Counted from the first letter of the stretch, positions 24,794 through 35,059 are shown. The stretch: DNA of 64,000 bases from Spirochaetales bacterium Spiro_07 (GCA_001603145.1 LVBI01000007.1:1-64000); one strand, 5' to 3'. The notes: generated from the sequence alone by a model not told the origin. Made by a program: numbers and translations.

Positions 24794-25268
24794 TAGAGGA
24801 AAGCCGGAAGCAGCGCAGTTGCTTGATTTGCTGCGCAAAAAGAATCTTCACATATCAACTGCGGAATCTTGCACAGGCGGCATGATTGCCACAAGCCTGA
24901 CCGCAATTGCAGGCTCTTCTGACGTGGTGAATGGCGGCATCGTAAGCTACACCAACCAAGTAAAGCATGAAGTGCTCGGTGTAAAAACCGAAACATTGGA
25001 AAAATATTCCGCCGTAAGCGAAGAATGCACAAGAGAAATGGCTGAAGGCGTTGCAAAGCTGCTTAAAACTGAAGTTTCGGTCTCTGTAAGCGGTTACGCC
25101 GGCCCAACTGGCGGCACAGCTGAAAAACCGACCGGCACTGTCTGCTTCGGTTTTTACGTGCAGGGCAAGACAAGCAGCGCCACAAAGCATTTTATCGGCG
25201 ACCGGGCAAATGTGCGCCGTGAAGCTGTGCTTTTTGCGGTTCACGAGCTTATTGAAAAGCTCTGCTGA
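24786..25268 (+). CDS. pncC: nicotinamide-nucleotide amidase (CinA C-terminal domain)
   Basis: A 160-residue stand-alone CinA C-terminal domain, the PncC deamidase that returns NMN to nicotinate mononucleotide in NAD salvage. Signature segments: STAESCTGGMIATSLTAIAGSSDVV, GGIVSYTNQVK, and VSGYAGPTGGTAEKPTGTV. It starts with the ATG at 24786 inside the decarboxylase tail, so it is translationally coupled to dat-ddc although no metabolic link is obvious. The N-terminal CinA (MoCF-like) domain is absent, as in E. coli PncC. Confidence 0.9.
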   Translation: MFDRGKPEAAQLLDLLRKKNLHISTAESCTGGMIATSLTAIAGSSDVVNGGIVSYTNQVKHEVLGVKTETLEKYSAVSEECTREMAEGVAKLLKTEVSVSVSGYAGPTGGTAEKPTGTVCFGFYVQGKTSSATKHFIGDRANVRREAVLFAVHELIEKLC

Positions 25269-25327
25269 TTATAGATTGCAGCAGATTTTCGCTTTTGCAC
25301 GCATTACGCGCCAATAGGCCCGACTTT

Positions 25328-25783
25328 TTAGCGAAAAGTAACCCTAAAGACACAGCAAGAATCTCCGCCGAGAATTGTCTTTTTCATTTCCACGCTGACA
25401 TTTCCCTTTCCTAGCAGAGTTTCCCAAATATAAAGCAAATTCTGTCTTGAACATTCACATTGAAGCGGAGTATCGATAAATTTATTATTCACAAGCTCGC
25501 AAAGACAGTGCGTATAAACAACGTCGTAGCATTTGTCTGTTGGCACGCCGTCTTCTTCAACAGGTTCATACATAACTTCTGGTGCAAGCCCTTCAAGAAC
25601 CATGCGGATGCAAGCGTTGATGTCGCCTTTTGATTCAGCCCATGCTTTCTTATAAATGCTAAGAACAAAAGATTCTGCACAAGCCTTGCCGCAATGCTGC
25701 ATGAGCTTCTGACGTTCTGTAGAAACAAGTGCGTCTAGATAGTTAGAAAAACCTTTGAACCAAGACTCAAGAAACTGCGCCAT
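25328..25783 (-). CDS. Cys-rich small protein, ATC-hydrolase/V4R-like
   Basis: A 151-residue cytoplasmic protein. It contains a CGKACAES pair, CYDVVYTHCLCELV, CECSRQNLLY and a terminal GGDSCCVFRV strand. The late GGDxCxFxx pattern resembles the end of L-2-amino-thiazoline-4-carboxylate hydrolase-like and 4-vinyl-reductase (V4R) domains, which use clustered cysteines for ligands or metal; the match is by eye and tentative. GGAGGTG precedes the ATG at 25783. It lies alone between convergent pncC and the end of lepA's operon. Confidence 0.65.
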   Translation of the reverse strand: MAQFLESWFKGFSNYLDALVSTERQKLMQHCGKACAESFVLSIYKKAWAESKGDINACIRMVLEGLAPEVMYEPVEEDGVPTDKCYDVVYTHCLCELVNNKFIDTPLQCECSRQNLLYIWETLLGKGNVSVEMKKTILGGDSCCVFRVTFR

Positions 25784-25900
25784 CAGGCACCTCCAACAAA
25801 ACAAAGCCTGCCCAGATTCGGGCAGACTTATATACTACAATGAAGACGGCTTTTCTTCAATTAAAAGAATGTAACAAATTAGGCGAAAATCTGAACGAAA

Positions 25901-27706
25901 TCAGTTTTCGTCTTTTGTTTTAAGCACGGCAAGGAACGCGCTCTGCGGCAGCTCAACTTCGCCAATCATCTTCATGCGCTTTTTGCCCTCTTTCTGCTTT
26001 TCAAGCAGCTTGCGCTTTCGGGTAACGTCGCCGCCGTAGCATTTTGCAAGCACGTCTTTTCGCACAGGGTTTACTGTCTCTCGCGCTATAATCTGGCTGC
26101 CGATTGCGCCTTGAATGGCAATCTTGAACTGGTGGCGGCTGATTTCATCCTTTAGCATTTCGCAGACATGCCTTGCGCGGTCATAGGCGTTGCCTTTGAA
26201 TGAAAGCTGCGAAAGCGCGTCAACAGGTTTGCCGTTCAGCAGAATATCAATCTTTACAAGCTCAGTCGGTCTGTAGCCGATTAAATCATAATCGAACGAA
26301 GCATAGCCGCGGCTGTAGCTTTTCAGCCTGTCGTAAAAGTCAAACAGCACTTCGGCAAGCGGCATCTCGTAAGTCAGCTCAACGCGCTTTGTATCAAGAT
26401 ACTGCATGTTAGTCTGCGTGCCGCGCTTTTCGGTGCAGAGCGCGATTATGCTGCCAAGATAAGTCGCCGGAGAAATAATCGAAGCCTTGATGAAAGGTTC
26501 TTTAGCCTCTGCAATGCGGCTCTGCTCCGGGTAATCGGCCGGATTATCTACAAAGATTTCCTCGCCGTTTGAAAGCGTCACGCTGTAACGCACAGACGGC
26601 GCTGTAAAGATTACAGCCTGATCGAAGTCGCGCTCAAGGCGTTCCTGCACTACTTCAAGGTGAAGCAGCCCCAAAAAGCCGCACCTGAAGCCGTGCCCCA
26701 ACGCTATAGAAGAATCTTTTTCATAAATAAGGCTCGCATCGTTCAGCTTGAGCTTTTCCATGCTGTCGCGTAGCTCGTCGTAATCGTTCGTATCCATCGG
26801 GTAGATAGACGAGAAAACTACCGGCTTTACTTCCTTAAAACCGTCGAGAGGCTTATCAGCCGGGTCGTCAGACAATGTTACTGTGTCGCCGACGCGAACA
26901 TCTGAAACAGTTTTGATGCCCGCAATAAAATAGCCGACACCGCCTTCGTTGAGTTCGCCCGTTGGGTCAAGTTTTATCTTGAAAATGCCGCATTCTTCGA
27001 TTTTATATTCGGCATTGTTGCTCATAAAGCGGATTGTCTGGCCGGTCTTGATTGAACCGCCGAACATGCGCACGTGAACCACAACGCCGCGGTACGGGTC
27101 ATAGTGGCAGTCAAAAATCAATGCGCGGGTCTTGCCGCTTTCATCGTGAGAAGGGGCAGGAATGCGGTTCACGATTGCTTCAAAAAGCTCGTCTATGCCT
27201 GTGCCCTGCTTTGCTGAAACAAGCACAGAAGATTCAGGGTCAAGCCCCAAATCATGCTCAATCTGGTGCTTAACCGAAGGGATATCAGCTGAAGGCAAGT
27301 CTATCTTGTTTATTACGGGAACAATCTCAAGGTCGTGCTCAAGCGCAAGATACATGTTCGACAGCGTTTGCGATTCCACGCCCTGCGCGGCATCAATAAG
27401 CAGCAGAGCGCCTTCGCATGAGGCAATGGCGCGTGAAACTTCATAAGAAAAGTCTACATGTCCGGGTGTATCAACAAAGTTAAGCTCATAAGTCTTGCCG
27501 TCTTTTGCGGTATACGGAATTGTTACGGCCTGGCTTTTTATGGTAATGCCGCGCTCGCGCTCAATATCCATGTTGTCAAGAATCTGGTTCTGAAACTGGC
27601 GGTCATCAATAATTTTTGCTTTTTGAATAAGACGGTCGGCAAGTGTAGACTTGCCGTGGTCGATATGCGCAACTATACAGAAATTTCGAATAAGAGATAA
27701 ATCCAT
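25901..27706 (-). CDS. lepA: elongation factor 4 (LepA), ribosome back-translocase GTPase
   Basis: A 601-residue translational GTPase that acts on stalled or initiating ribosomes. G1 AHIDHGKSTLADRL (about 12-25), the G2 region RGITIKSQAV, G3 DTPGHVDF and G4 NKIDLP are all present, followed by EF-G-like domains and the LepA-specific C-terminus around ETVNPVRKDVLAKCYGGDVTRKRKLLEKQKEGKKRMK. AGGAAA precedes the ATG. It is last in a minus-strand run of five genes beginning with tilS, 12 nt after htrA. Confidence 0.97.
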   Translation of the reverse strand: MDLSLIRNFCIVAHIDHGKSTLADRLIQKAKIIDDRQFQNQILDNMDIERERGITIKSQAVTIPYTAKDGKTYELNFVDTPGHVDFSYEVSRAIASCEGALLLIDAAQGVESQTLSNMYLALEHDLEIVPVINKIDLPSADIPSVKHQIEHDLGLDPESSVLVSAKQGTGIDELFEAIVNRIPAPSHDESGKTRALIFDCHYDPYRGVVVHVRMFGGSIKTGQTIRFMSNNAEYKIEECGIFKIKLDPTGELNEGGVGYFIAGIKTVSDVRVGDTVTLSDDPADKPLDGFKEVKPVVFSSIYPMDTNDYDELRDSMEKLKLNDASLIYEKDSSIALGHGFRCGFLGLLHLEVVQERLERDFDQAVIFTAPSVRYSVTLSNGEEIFVDNPADYPEQSRIAEAKEPFIKASIISPATYLGSIIALCTEKRGTQTNMQYLDTKRVELTYEMPLAEVLFDFYDRLKSYSRGYASFDYDLIGYRPTELVKIDILLNGKPVDALSQLSFKGNAYDRARHVCEMLKDEISRHQFKIAIQGAIGSQIIARETVNPVRKDVLAKCYGGDVTRKRKLLEKQKEGKKRMKMIGEVELPQSAFLAVLKTKDEN

Positions 27707-27718
27707 TTTCCTATGATA

Positions 27719-29389
27719 TTAAAAATAAGAAGGACTGTCTAGCGGAGTTGCAATTGCAATGAATATATCTATATAGCCGCTTTTGCGCTTTTTGGCGTAA
27801 ATTTCTGCCATCGCATAATTTTCATCTTTGAAAACCTTGAACTTAGAAATCTGAATCTTATCGCCGTCTGAAAAGCCGTTCTCGTCAGCAGTGCTGTTAG
27901 GAACTACACGGTCTACATAATAGTTTTTCTTGTTCAGCGTTTCACCGGCAGTTCTAAGCTGCATACCGAAAAGCGGCAGAAAGTAGTTTTCAATCGTATC
28001 ACGCTGATAAACTTCGTTTGAAGGCATTTCTGGGCGAGGCTGTGTATAGACAACGCGCCTTACCCTGCCGTTCTTGTTTATGCAGTCAAGCGCAATAAGG
28101 GAATCTGGAATTTTGCAGAGAAGCTCATTCTGATATTCGTCAAGCGAGTGTATTCGCTTGCCGTCAATTGCGAGTATCACGTCTCCGGGTTTTAAACCGG
28201 CGCGCGCGGCAGGGCTGCCCGGCATAAGATAAAGCACCTCAAGCCCTGCATCTTTGTAGTAATCATCTTTTTTGGTCTTGCCGTAAGCACCAATCCAGCA
28301 GTGCGAGACTTTTCCGCCTGCATAAAGGCGCGGCAAAATCTTCTGCAAGAATTCCACTGGAATTGCAAAATTCAAGCCTTCAAAATCGAGCATACCGGCA
28401 AAGACAATGCCCTGCACTGCTCCGTTTGGTGCAATCAAAGGGCCGCCAGAGTTGCCCGAATTTATGGCCGCATCAATCTGAAGCACATTCGTGGTTGCAA
28501 GCAAAGGCCGCCCCGTGGCAGAGATAATGCCAGAAGTCAGCGTCTTATCAAGCCCAATCGGAGAGCCGATAGCATAAATCTTATCGCCTACTTCCAAATC
28601 TTCGGAAGAGCCTAAAGAGAAAACATAAGGCGGCGTTATTTCGGTCTTTATAAGCGCAAGGTCAAGCATCTTGTCGTAGCCTACAACCTTGCTCGGAATG
28701 CGCTGGTCAGGGTCGTCTGCAAGCGTTACATAAAGCCGTGAATAGCCTTCGTATTCAGGGTCTACCATGCTTTCAATGACGTGATGGTTTGTAACGATGT
28801 AGCCGCGCGGGTCGATAAAGAAGCCCGAACCAAGAACCTTGTTGGCGTAGCCTGCACCGCCTTCAATCTTGAAGCCCAAATCAACCCAGACAGTCACCGT
28901 GCCTCTTATGAACTGCGAAAGCTTGGTGACAGTCTGCGACTGCTTGCTGCCAAGCGAAATTGATGAGACAAGCTCTTCTTCGATTTTCTGCACAGACCAC
29001 GGAAGCTCATTGACCTTATCAACAGAACAGGCTGAAAGCGAATTGTAGAGACGCATCGCCGCAACCCAGTCTTTTTCATCAACAGCTTTAGAGAAAGCTT
29101 TTAAGGCTGCATTCTGCGCTTCAAGATAAACTGCGCCCACTTCTTCATCGTCTGCCCAAGTTCCGTTTAAAAGATAGGCAAGCCAAAGCGAAACCACAGG
29201 CTTTGAAGATATCTGCTTTTTTATATTTTCAATGTCGCGTGCCTTTTTGTTTGCATCTTGATAAGGCACAGGCTGAACTTTTACAGGCTTCGTCTTATTT
29301 TTTTCAGACGAGCCTGAAGGAAAAATATTTGCAAAAGCAATTATAAAACAGAACGCAAATACACAAACATTAGTCTTTTTCTTTTTCAT
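27719..29389 (-). CDS. HtrA/DegP-like trypsin-family serine protease with PDZ domain
   Basis: A 556-residue exported envelope protease. A signal peptide (FAFCFIIAFANIF) is followed by a ~130-residue N-terminal extension, then a trypsin fold with the triad His (TNHHVIE), Asp (LDLALIK) and Ser (NSGNSGGPL), and a PDZ domain around AARAGLKPGDVILAIDGKRI. The last ~100 residues may be a second, degenerate PDZ. The extra N-terminal domain is not seen in classical DegP. I start at the MKKKK ATG (29387-29389), which overlaps the upstream gene by 20 nt. It is expected to do periplasmic quality control. Confidence 0.88.
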   Translation of the reverse strand: MKKKKTNVCVFAFCFIIAFANIFPSGSSEKNKTKPVKVQPVPYQDANKKARDIENIKKQISSKPVVSLWLAYLLNGTWADDEEVGAVYLEAQNAALKAFSKAVDEKDWVAAMRLYNSLSACSVDKVNELPWSVQKIEEELVSSISLGSKQSQTVTKLSQFIRGTVTVWVDLGFKIEGGAGYANKVLGSGFFIDPRGYIVTNHHVIESMVDPEYEGYSRLYVTLADDPDQRIPSKVVGYDKMLDLALIKTEITPPYVFSLGSSEDLEVGDKIYAIGSPIGLDKTLTSGIISATGRPLLATTNVLQIDAAINSGNSGGPLIAPNGAVQGIVFAGMLDFEGLNFAIPVEFLQKILPRLYAGGKVSHCWIGAYGKTKKDDYYKDAGLEVLYLMPGSPAARAGLKPGDVILAIDGKRIHSLDEYQNELLCKIPDSLIALDCINKNGRVRRVVYTQPRPEMPSNEVYQRDTIENYFLPLFGMQLRTAGETLNKKNYYVDRVVPNSTADENGFSDGDKIQISKFKVFKDENYAMAEIYAKKRKSGYIDIFIAIATPLDSPSYF

Positions 29390-31469
29390 TAACCACATTT
29401 CCGGCATCAAAAATTTCCCCAAAATAATAATCCCCGATATGAACGACAAGCAAGCGCTTGTCTTCGATAATATCTAGAATTGAAACACCTTGAGCCGGTG
29501 AAAGGTTAAAATAATTCATCACTTGTTGAGAAATTTCGTAGTCTTGAGCAGTTTCAATCCAATAAAGGTTCTTGAAAAACTCGTCCTGAAAAATCGGCTG
29601 CATACCCAAAGGCGAAACAATAGAAACAGGCTTGCCGTTTCTGTTCATTATTGTAATCTCTTCTTTTGAAACAGGGTGAATGAACTGGTCAATCTGGTTG
29701 TCGCCCTTGATAATCGAACGGATATCCCATGCGCCGTCTGGTTCAGGGTCAATATCCCAAGAGATTATTCTTTCGCCGTTGCCGAGAAAATCTATAAACG
29801 AGTCTGAACGTCCGTCTTTGTTGCTGTCGTGAATCTTCTTGACGCAGTATGTGCCGACAAGCGAATACTTTGAACCGAAAAGGTCTTCGCAAAGCTTCTG
29901 CTGCTCCACAGTGCTGATAAATCTGCCGACCTTTGACGGGCTGAAATCATAGATTTCTGTAAGCTCGAAGAAGCCGTCATCGTCAATGTCAACAGAGCGG
30001 AACTGAAGCGTGCCGTTTTCAAAGAAGCCGTAAGCATAAGGCACATCATTCTGATAATAAACAGAAGACTGCGGAATGCCGTCTAGCAGAGAGAAGCGCA
30101 CACGCGCATCTGCTCTTTCCGGCGTCGGTCTGGTCATGCTGCTTGCAAATGCAAGAATCACGTTTTCAGGCGGAAGCTTCGCATTGTTCTTCGGGTTCGG
30201 AATGAAAAACTTGATGCCGAGTGTCTCAAACGGCGCAAGCACTATATTGAGCGGCGTCCACATCGTCGTGTCGGCGGTCAGCTCATAAGTTACATCGCTT
30301 TTTGCATCTGAAATGCGGCTCAAAGAAGGGTAAATGCCGTAATCGAGCGTTATTTCTTTTTCGGGCAGCGTCAAGCTGAACGGCACGCCAAAGTCGCAAA
30401 AAGCCTGCCAGCTTGAAAGGCCGTCCTGGTTTTCGTCATATCTGATGAACGAAGCACGGCCGCGCTTATATTCGGCAGACAAATCTGCAATGCCGTCGTG
30501 GTTCGTGTCAAAGATGAGCACGCCCGCAAATGCGCCGAGCCATTCGCGTGCCTTAGTCTTAACTTCGGCTGTCTTTAAGAGAGATACAAATTCCCTAAGA
30601 TAATCATAAGTCAGCCCCTTCTCTGCAAAGCCGACCATAAGCTCAAAAGCAGTATTTTCTGAGATTATTCCGTATCTTAGCGAGAGGACTGTATGAAGCT
30701 CGTCTTGCAAGCCCTGCGCGGCATACGCTTTCAAAAGGCGTATTCTCTCTTCGTCTGTAGACGAATAATGAGCCGCCTGCACCAAAATTTCCGGGTATTC
30801 GCCAGACCAGAGCGTGTGTGTCTTTAAAAGAGAAGCCGCATAAGCTGCAACTTCGCGGTTTGCGGCATTGTTGCGCTCACGTTGCAAGAAAAGCAGCTGA
30901 AAACGGCCGTCATCTGGATAGAGCGTCTTTGCATCGCGCACGATTTTTCTAGCCGGCTCAAGATTGCCCGAACGGTAATAGTCTTTTGCCCTTACAAAAT
31001 CAGCATCAGCAGAAACAAGCCGCGGCTCAACTTCAAGCACAGCCAGAGAACTGTTCCATTCGCATGTGTCAGAAAGCAAGTCTGCATACAAAAGTCTTGC
31101 GCTGTCAGTTCTGTTCTGAATCCATTCGCGGCTTTTCAATGCAGTTTCAACATAAGAGATTATTTCAACTTTCGGTCTGTTCAATTCAGCGGCAGCTTCT
31201 GCACGGAGCAGCCACAAGTCAGGAATATTATTGTCATAAGCAACGCCGAGCGACGACTTTTCATAAACGTCAATCCAGTGACCTAGCTTTTTTGCGTCGT
31301 TGCTCTGGTCAAGGCAGATAAGCGCCGTGCGGCGGTTCGCAGCTTCAGAGCGCGGCTCTGCGCTCTGCTTGCCCTGCCGCCCTGTTTGGGCAGAAACAGG
31401 CATAATGGCGAACAAAACAAAAAGACTAATTATCGCTTTTACAAATATCTTGTGTAATCTTACCGTCAT
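29370..31469 (-). CDS. exported repeat protein with EF-hand-like calcium loops
   Basis: A 699-residue secreted or periplasmic protein of unknown function, upstream of and overlapping the protease gene. After a signal peptide (ISLFVLFAIMPVSA) residues ~50-300 are helical and TPR-like. The rest contains at least four Asp-rich loops of DxNxDGxxD type: DTNHDGIAD, DENQDGLSS, DIDDDGFFE and DSNKDGRSD, like the calcium loops of dockerin or EF-hand proteins. I know similar large exported proteins from Treponema but cannot name a family. Tight linkage to the protease suggests a shared envelope role. Confidence 0.75.
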   Translation of the reverse strand: MTVRLHKIFVKAIISLFVLFAIMPVSAQTGRQGKQSAEPRSEAANRRTALICLDQSNDAKKLGHWIDVYEKSSLGVAYDNNIPDLWLLRAEAAAELNRPKVEIISYVETALKSREWIQNRTDSARLLYADLLSDTCEWNSSLAVLEVEPRLVSADADFVRAKDYYRSGNLEPARKIVRDAKTLYPDDGRFQLLFLQRERNNAANREVAAYAASLLKTHTLWSGEYPEILVQAAHYSSTDEERIRLLKAYAAQGLQDELHTVLSLRYGIISENTAFELMVGFAEKGLTYDYLREFVSLLKTAEVKTKAREWLGAFAGVLIFDTNHDGIADLSAEYKRGRASFIRYDENQDGLSSWQAFCDFGVPFSLTLPEKEITLDYGIYPSLSRISDAKSDVTYELTADTTMWTPLNIVLAPFETLGIKFFIPNPKNNAKLPPENVILAFASSMTRPTPERADARVRFSLLDGIPQSSVYYQNDVPYAYGFFENGTLQFRSVDIDDDGFFELTEIYDFSPSKVGRFISTVEQQKLCEDLFGSKYSLVGTYCVKKIHDSNKDGRSDSFIDFLGNGERIISWDIDPEPDGAWDIRSIIKGDNQIDQFIHPVSKEEITIMNRNGKPVSIVSPLGMQPIFQDEFFKNLYWIETAQDYEISQQVMNYFNLSPAQGVSILDIIEDKRLLVVHIGDYYFGEIFDAGNVVNEKEKD

Positions 31470-31537
31470 AATTCATCCTCCGCTGTCTTATAGAAGCACC
31501 GGCAAGCAGCCTTTGAGCTTCTAAAACCTGAACAGTT

Positions 31538-33574
31538 TTATTTTCCGGTTTTCTTTGGCTTTTCCGGCTCTTTTTGCTCAGAAGTTTCTTCTTGCGTGAA
31601 AAGCAGATTTTCTTGCAAGTCTTTATCGTTATCTTTTGGCTTTGCTTTTGTGCGCGCGGCAGCCTTCCTGCGCTGCTTGCGTTCCTTAGTTGCCTTATCA
31701 AGAATAAAGCCTGTCTCTGCAATCGAATCAGGCCGTTCCCTTACAGGCTCAATTCTAAGCAAAGCCCTGATTTCAGCATCGCTCAAAGTTTCATACTCAA
31801 GCAATGCCGCGCTCAAAGTGTCAAGCTCGTTTCTATGAATTGAAAGCAGCTCTTCTGCTCTGTGTTTTGCTTCGTCAAGGATGCGCCTTACGGCTTCATC
31901 AATTTTCTTTGCCGTTTCTTCTGAATAATCTTTGTGGCGTGCAATTTCTTTGCCCATAAAGATAGGCTCGTCTTCCTGGCCGTAGCTTACCGCGCCAACC
32001 TCATCAGACATGCCCCATTCGCAGACCATTCTGTGCGCAAGGTTTGTCGCCTGCCTTATGTCGTTCTGCGTTCCTGTCGTGGTGTCGCCGTAAACGATTG
32101 TTTCAGCCGCATAGCCGCCGAACATAACGACAAGCTCGTCAAGAAGCGCGCGCTTTGACTGAGAATGTGTATCTTCATCAGGCAAGCCGATTGTAAGCCC
32201 GAGCGCCCTTCCTCGCGGAATTATAGTAACCTTATGAAGCGGCGTAACATATTCAAGGAAATAATACGGCAGTGCATGGCCAGCCTCGTGGCACGCCGTC
32301 ATTGCGCGTTCTTTTTGCGGCAGAATCATAGATTTGCGCGCCGTGCCCATCAAAATCTTGTCGCGGGCTTCTTCAAAATCTTCGTTATCCACATGAGACT
32401 TCGACTTTCTGGCGGCAAACAATGCAGCCTCGTTCACCATGTTCGCAAGGTCTGCACCGCTCATGCCAGGCGTTGCGCGCGCAAATTTGCGCAAATCAAC
32501 GTCGTCGCTCAGCTGAATCTTCTTTGTATGAACTGCAAGAATTGCTTCGCGCTCTTTAATATCAGGCAGAGAAACCGCAATCTGGCGGTCAAATCGGCCA
32601 GGGCGCAGAAGAGCCGGGTCAAGCACATCAGGGCGGTTTGTAGCCGCAAGCACGATGATTCCGTCTTTGCCTTCAAAACCGTCCATTTCAACAAGCAGCT
32701 GATTCAATGTCTGCTCGCGCTCATCGTGGCCGCCGCCGAAACCTGCACCGCGCGCGCGCCCGACAGCATCAATTTCGTCTATAAAGATAATGCACGGCGA
32801 AGAGCGTCTGCCCTGCTCGAACAAATCGCGCACACGGCTTGCGCCGACACCGACGAACATTTCAACAAAGTCGCTGCCCGAAATGTGCAGAAAGTTCACG
32901 TCGGCCTCGCCTGCTACGGCGCGCGCCAGCAGCGTCTTGCCTGTTCCGGGGTTTCCCACCAAAAGAACGCCGGTCGGAATTTTTGCGCCCATCGAAATAA
33001 ATTTGAGCGGAGATTTCAAAAAGTCTACGATTTCCGCAAGCTCGCGCTTGGCCTCTTCTTGGCCGGCAACATCTGAAAACAGAATCTTCTTTGAGCCGTC
33101 GTAATGCTTTGCGCGGCTTCTGCCGAACTGCAAGCTGCGCGAATTCTGCATCGAATTCTGGCGGAACAGAAACCACACAACCATGAACATAAAGATAAGC
33201 GGAAGCAGCTCAAGCACATAAGTGAGCAGCGTTTTTTCTTGATTTTTTCCGCTTATAACGACGTTGTGAACTTTGAGAAGCGGCATCAGTTCCGCATCTG
33301 AATATGGAATAAAAGTAGAAAAATTGCCGTAACGTTCCGAACCTTTCGCATATGTTCCGAAAACATACTGGTTGTCTATGATTGTAACAGCCTCAACCTG
33401 ATTTTTTTTGACCGCATTCAGAAAATCTGAATATGAAAGGCTTACGGCTTTCGGTTTTTGCATGAACCCGAACACAAGACAGCAGATAAATGCAAGAACC
33501 AGAATAAAGCATACAAGCGGGCCTATAATATTAGAAAATGATGGTTTTTTTTTATCGTGGCTTGATTCGCTCAT
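31538..33574 (-). CDS. ftsH: ATP-dependent zinc metalloprotease FtsH
   Basis: A 678-residue membrane protease that degrades misfolded membrane and regulatory proteins. Two membrane helices (about 17-37 and 118-138) flank a small periplasmic domain. The AAA module has Walker [15 protein letters not shown], Walker [13 protein letters not shown] and the SRH around [20 protein letters not shown]. The zinc site is HEAGH, with a distal Asp-containing helix. The C-terminus is Lys/Glu-rich. It overlaps tilS by the 4-nt ATGA, as in Borrelia and many Firmicutes. Confidence 0.97.
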   Translation of the reverse strand: MSESSHDKKKPSFSNIIGPLVCFILVLAFICCLVFGFMQKPKAVSLSYSDFLNAVKKNQVEAVTIIDNQYVFGTYAKGSERYGNFSTFIPYSDAELMPLLKVHNVVISGKNQEKTLLTYVLELLPLIFMFMVVWFLFRQNSMQNSRSLQFGRSRAKHYDGSKKILFSDVAGQEEAKRELAEIVDFLKSPLKFISMGAKIPTGVLLVGNPGTGKTLLARAVAGEADVNFLHISGSDFVEMFVGVGASRVRDLFEQGRRSSPCIIFIDEIDAVGRARGAGFGGGHDEREQTLNQLLVEMDGFEGKDGIIVLAATNRPDVLDPALLRPGRFDRQIAVSLPDIKEREAILAVHTKKIQLSDDVDLRKFARATPGMSGADLANMVNEAALFAARKSKSHVDNEDFEEARDKILMGTARKSMILPQKERAMTACHEAGHALPYYFLEYVTPLHKVTIIPRGRALGLTIGLPDEDTHSQSKRALLDELVVMFGGYAAETIVYGDTTTGTQNDIRQATNLAHRMVCEWGMSDEVGAVSYGQEDEPIFMGKEIARHKDYSEETAKKIDEAVRRILDEAKHRAEELLSIHRNELDTLSAALLEYETLSDAEIRALLRIEPVRERPDSIAETGFILDKATKERKQRRKAAARTKAKPKDNDKDLQENLLFTQEETSEQKEPEKPKKTGK

Positions 33575-34971
33575 AATTTCCTCATAGAAATATACACACC
33601 GTTCTTAGAATCATGCTGGGGCACAAGCCAGTCTTTATAGCCGCACCAAGCAGCCATAACAGCACAAACAGTGTTCTGCGCTTCGACAATAGGGATTTCA
33701 TCTCTTAACTGTTCAGGAACTTTCCAATCTGAAAATATCCGCGAAACTTTTTTTAAAGAGCCGTCTGCGCTTCTTATTTTATCGGCAGATTGTCTGTTTC
33801 TAATCACTAATGGAAAAGCAAAAGGGCCGAATGAATTGTCATTTTTTTCGGTTTGAACTGCAATTTCGAGCTTTTCATTCAAGGCGTACACGCCGCATTC
33901 TTCGATAATCATAAAAAAGCCGTTGAACAAATCTGAGTTTTGCGCAAGCATCTTGCGCTGCATAGCTTTTTCAGTTTGCGGATTGTACGAAATTATGAGT
34001 TCGCCGCCCTCAACGTCTGCGCAAATGCCGTAGCCGCTAATCTTAAGCGAAAGCGCGCAGTCTTTGACAGTGCCATAAGGCACGCGCCGCTGCACGCCGA
34101 GCATGACAAAAGCATTGTACAGAATCTGAATCCTTGTGCCCGTATCAAAGCTGCAAAATTCTTTCACCGAAATTGACGCTTCGTTTTTGGCGCGCAATTT
34201 TATATCAGCTGAATCAGCAGCTTTTTTTGCGCATGCGGCCAAGTCTTGCAGCTTTTCTGCGCCATGAAGAACGCCGGTCTGCCAGCCTTCAAAATGATCG
34301 TCAAGAAAAGGCACAAGGCAGTTCCGGATTTTGTTTCTATAATAGACTGTCTCGTTATTGGTTGCATCAATCCTGTACGGAATTTTTTCCGCCTCGGCAT
34401 ACTGTATGATTTCTTGGCGCGTCACTGAAAGCAGCGGCCTGAAAAAGATGCCGCGCTCAAGCTGAATACCCGTGCTGCTTAGCGGCGAAGAGCCTTGCAG
34501 AAAACGTTGAAGCAGCGTTTCAAGCTGGTCATTCTTGTTGTGCGCCGTGCAGAAAACGTCTAGATTGTGCTTTGAAGCAAAATCTTCAAACGCCCGATAG
34601 CGCAAGAACCGTGCGGCTTCTTCTGTGCCTTTGCCGCGCATTTGTGCAGTTTCTTCAACAAGGTTTTCGCCGAACGTCAGCTTTTCAGCCTGAATCTTAA
34701 GCTTCGGGGTCTGTCTTTTCTGGGCTTCAACCCATTCAAGCACAAAATCTGAATCTTGCGCGCTGACACCGCCCTTTCTTATGTTGTGGTCTATTGTCAG
34801 CACAAAAACAGAAGAACCTTCCAGCTTTTCGGAACAGCAGACATCGCAAAGCACAGACAGCAGCACCATTGAATCTGGGCCGCCTGAAACGCCGATGCCT
34901 GCCCTGATTTTGCGGCAAGCCCAGCGTTCAATCAAACTCTTCTTTAATTCTTCCATTGCTTCAGATTTCAT
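33571..34971 (-). CDS. tilS: tRNA(Ile)-lysidine synthase
   Basis: Converts C34 of tRNA-Ile(CAU) to lysidine so that it reads AUA. The 466-residue N-type PP-ATPase has the P-loop GVSGGPDSMVLLSVL near residue 30, TIDHNIRKGG, CTAHNKNDQLETLLQRFLQGSS and RPLLSVTRQEI, with two C-terminal substrate-binding domains. ATG at 34969-34971 is chosen; a TTG three bases upstream is possible and no strong Shine-Dalgarno is present. It heads the tilS-ftsH-TPR-htrA-lepA run, downstream of the rplY terminator. The peptidyl-tRNA hydrolase gene often found just before tilS is absent. Confidence 0.93.
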   Translation of the reverse strand: MKSEAMEELKKSLIERWACRKIRAGIGVSGGPDSMVLLSVLCDVCCSEKLEGSSVFVLTIDHNIRKGGVSAQDSDFVLEWVEAQKRQTPKLKIQAEKLTFGENLVEETAQMRGKGTEEAARFLRYRAFEDFASKHNLDVFCTAHNKNDQLETLLQRFLQGSSPLSSTGIQLERGIFFRPLLSVTRQEIIQYAEAEKIPYRIDATNNETVYYRNKIRNCLVPFLDDHFEGWQTGVLHGAEKLQDLAACAKKAADSADIKLRAKNEASISVKEFCSFDTGTRIQILYNAFVMLGVQRRVPYGTVKDCALSLKISGYGICADVEGGELIISYNPQTEKAMQRKMLAQNSDLFNGFFMIIEECGVYALNEKLEIAVQTEKNDNSFGPFAFPLVIRNRQSADKIRSADGSLKKVSRIFSDWKVPEQLRDEIPIVEAQNTVCAVMAAWCGYKDWLVPQHDSKNGVYISMRKL

Positions 34972-34991
34972 CAAGAACCATCAAAACTATA

Positions 34992-35033
34992 AAAAAAAAG
35001 ATATTCCAAAAACTTCCGTTTTCGGAATATCTT
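34992..35033 (-). terminator. terminator of rplY
   Basis: AAGATATTCC/GGAATATCTT stem, loop containing CCGAAAACGG, then nine T residues on the transcribed strand, 27 bp past the rplY stop. It separates the ispE-rplY unit from tilS. Confidence 0.9.
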
Positions 35034-35059
35034 CAACAAGTCAGAAATAAATTCCTTGA

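Noticed and set aside
32165..33076. 303-codon open frame on the plus strand opposite ftsH
   Set aside because: Lies wholly antisense to the conserved AAA and protease domains; basic, Cys/His-rich low-complexity translation with no ribosome binding site or family resemblance.
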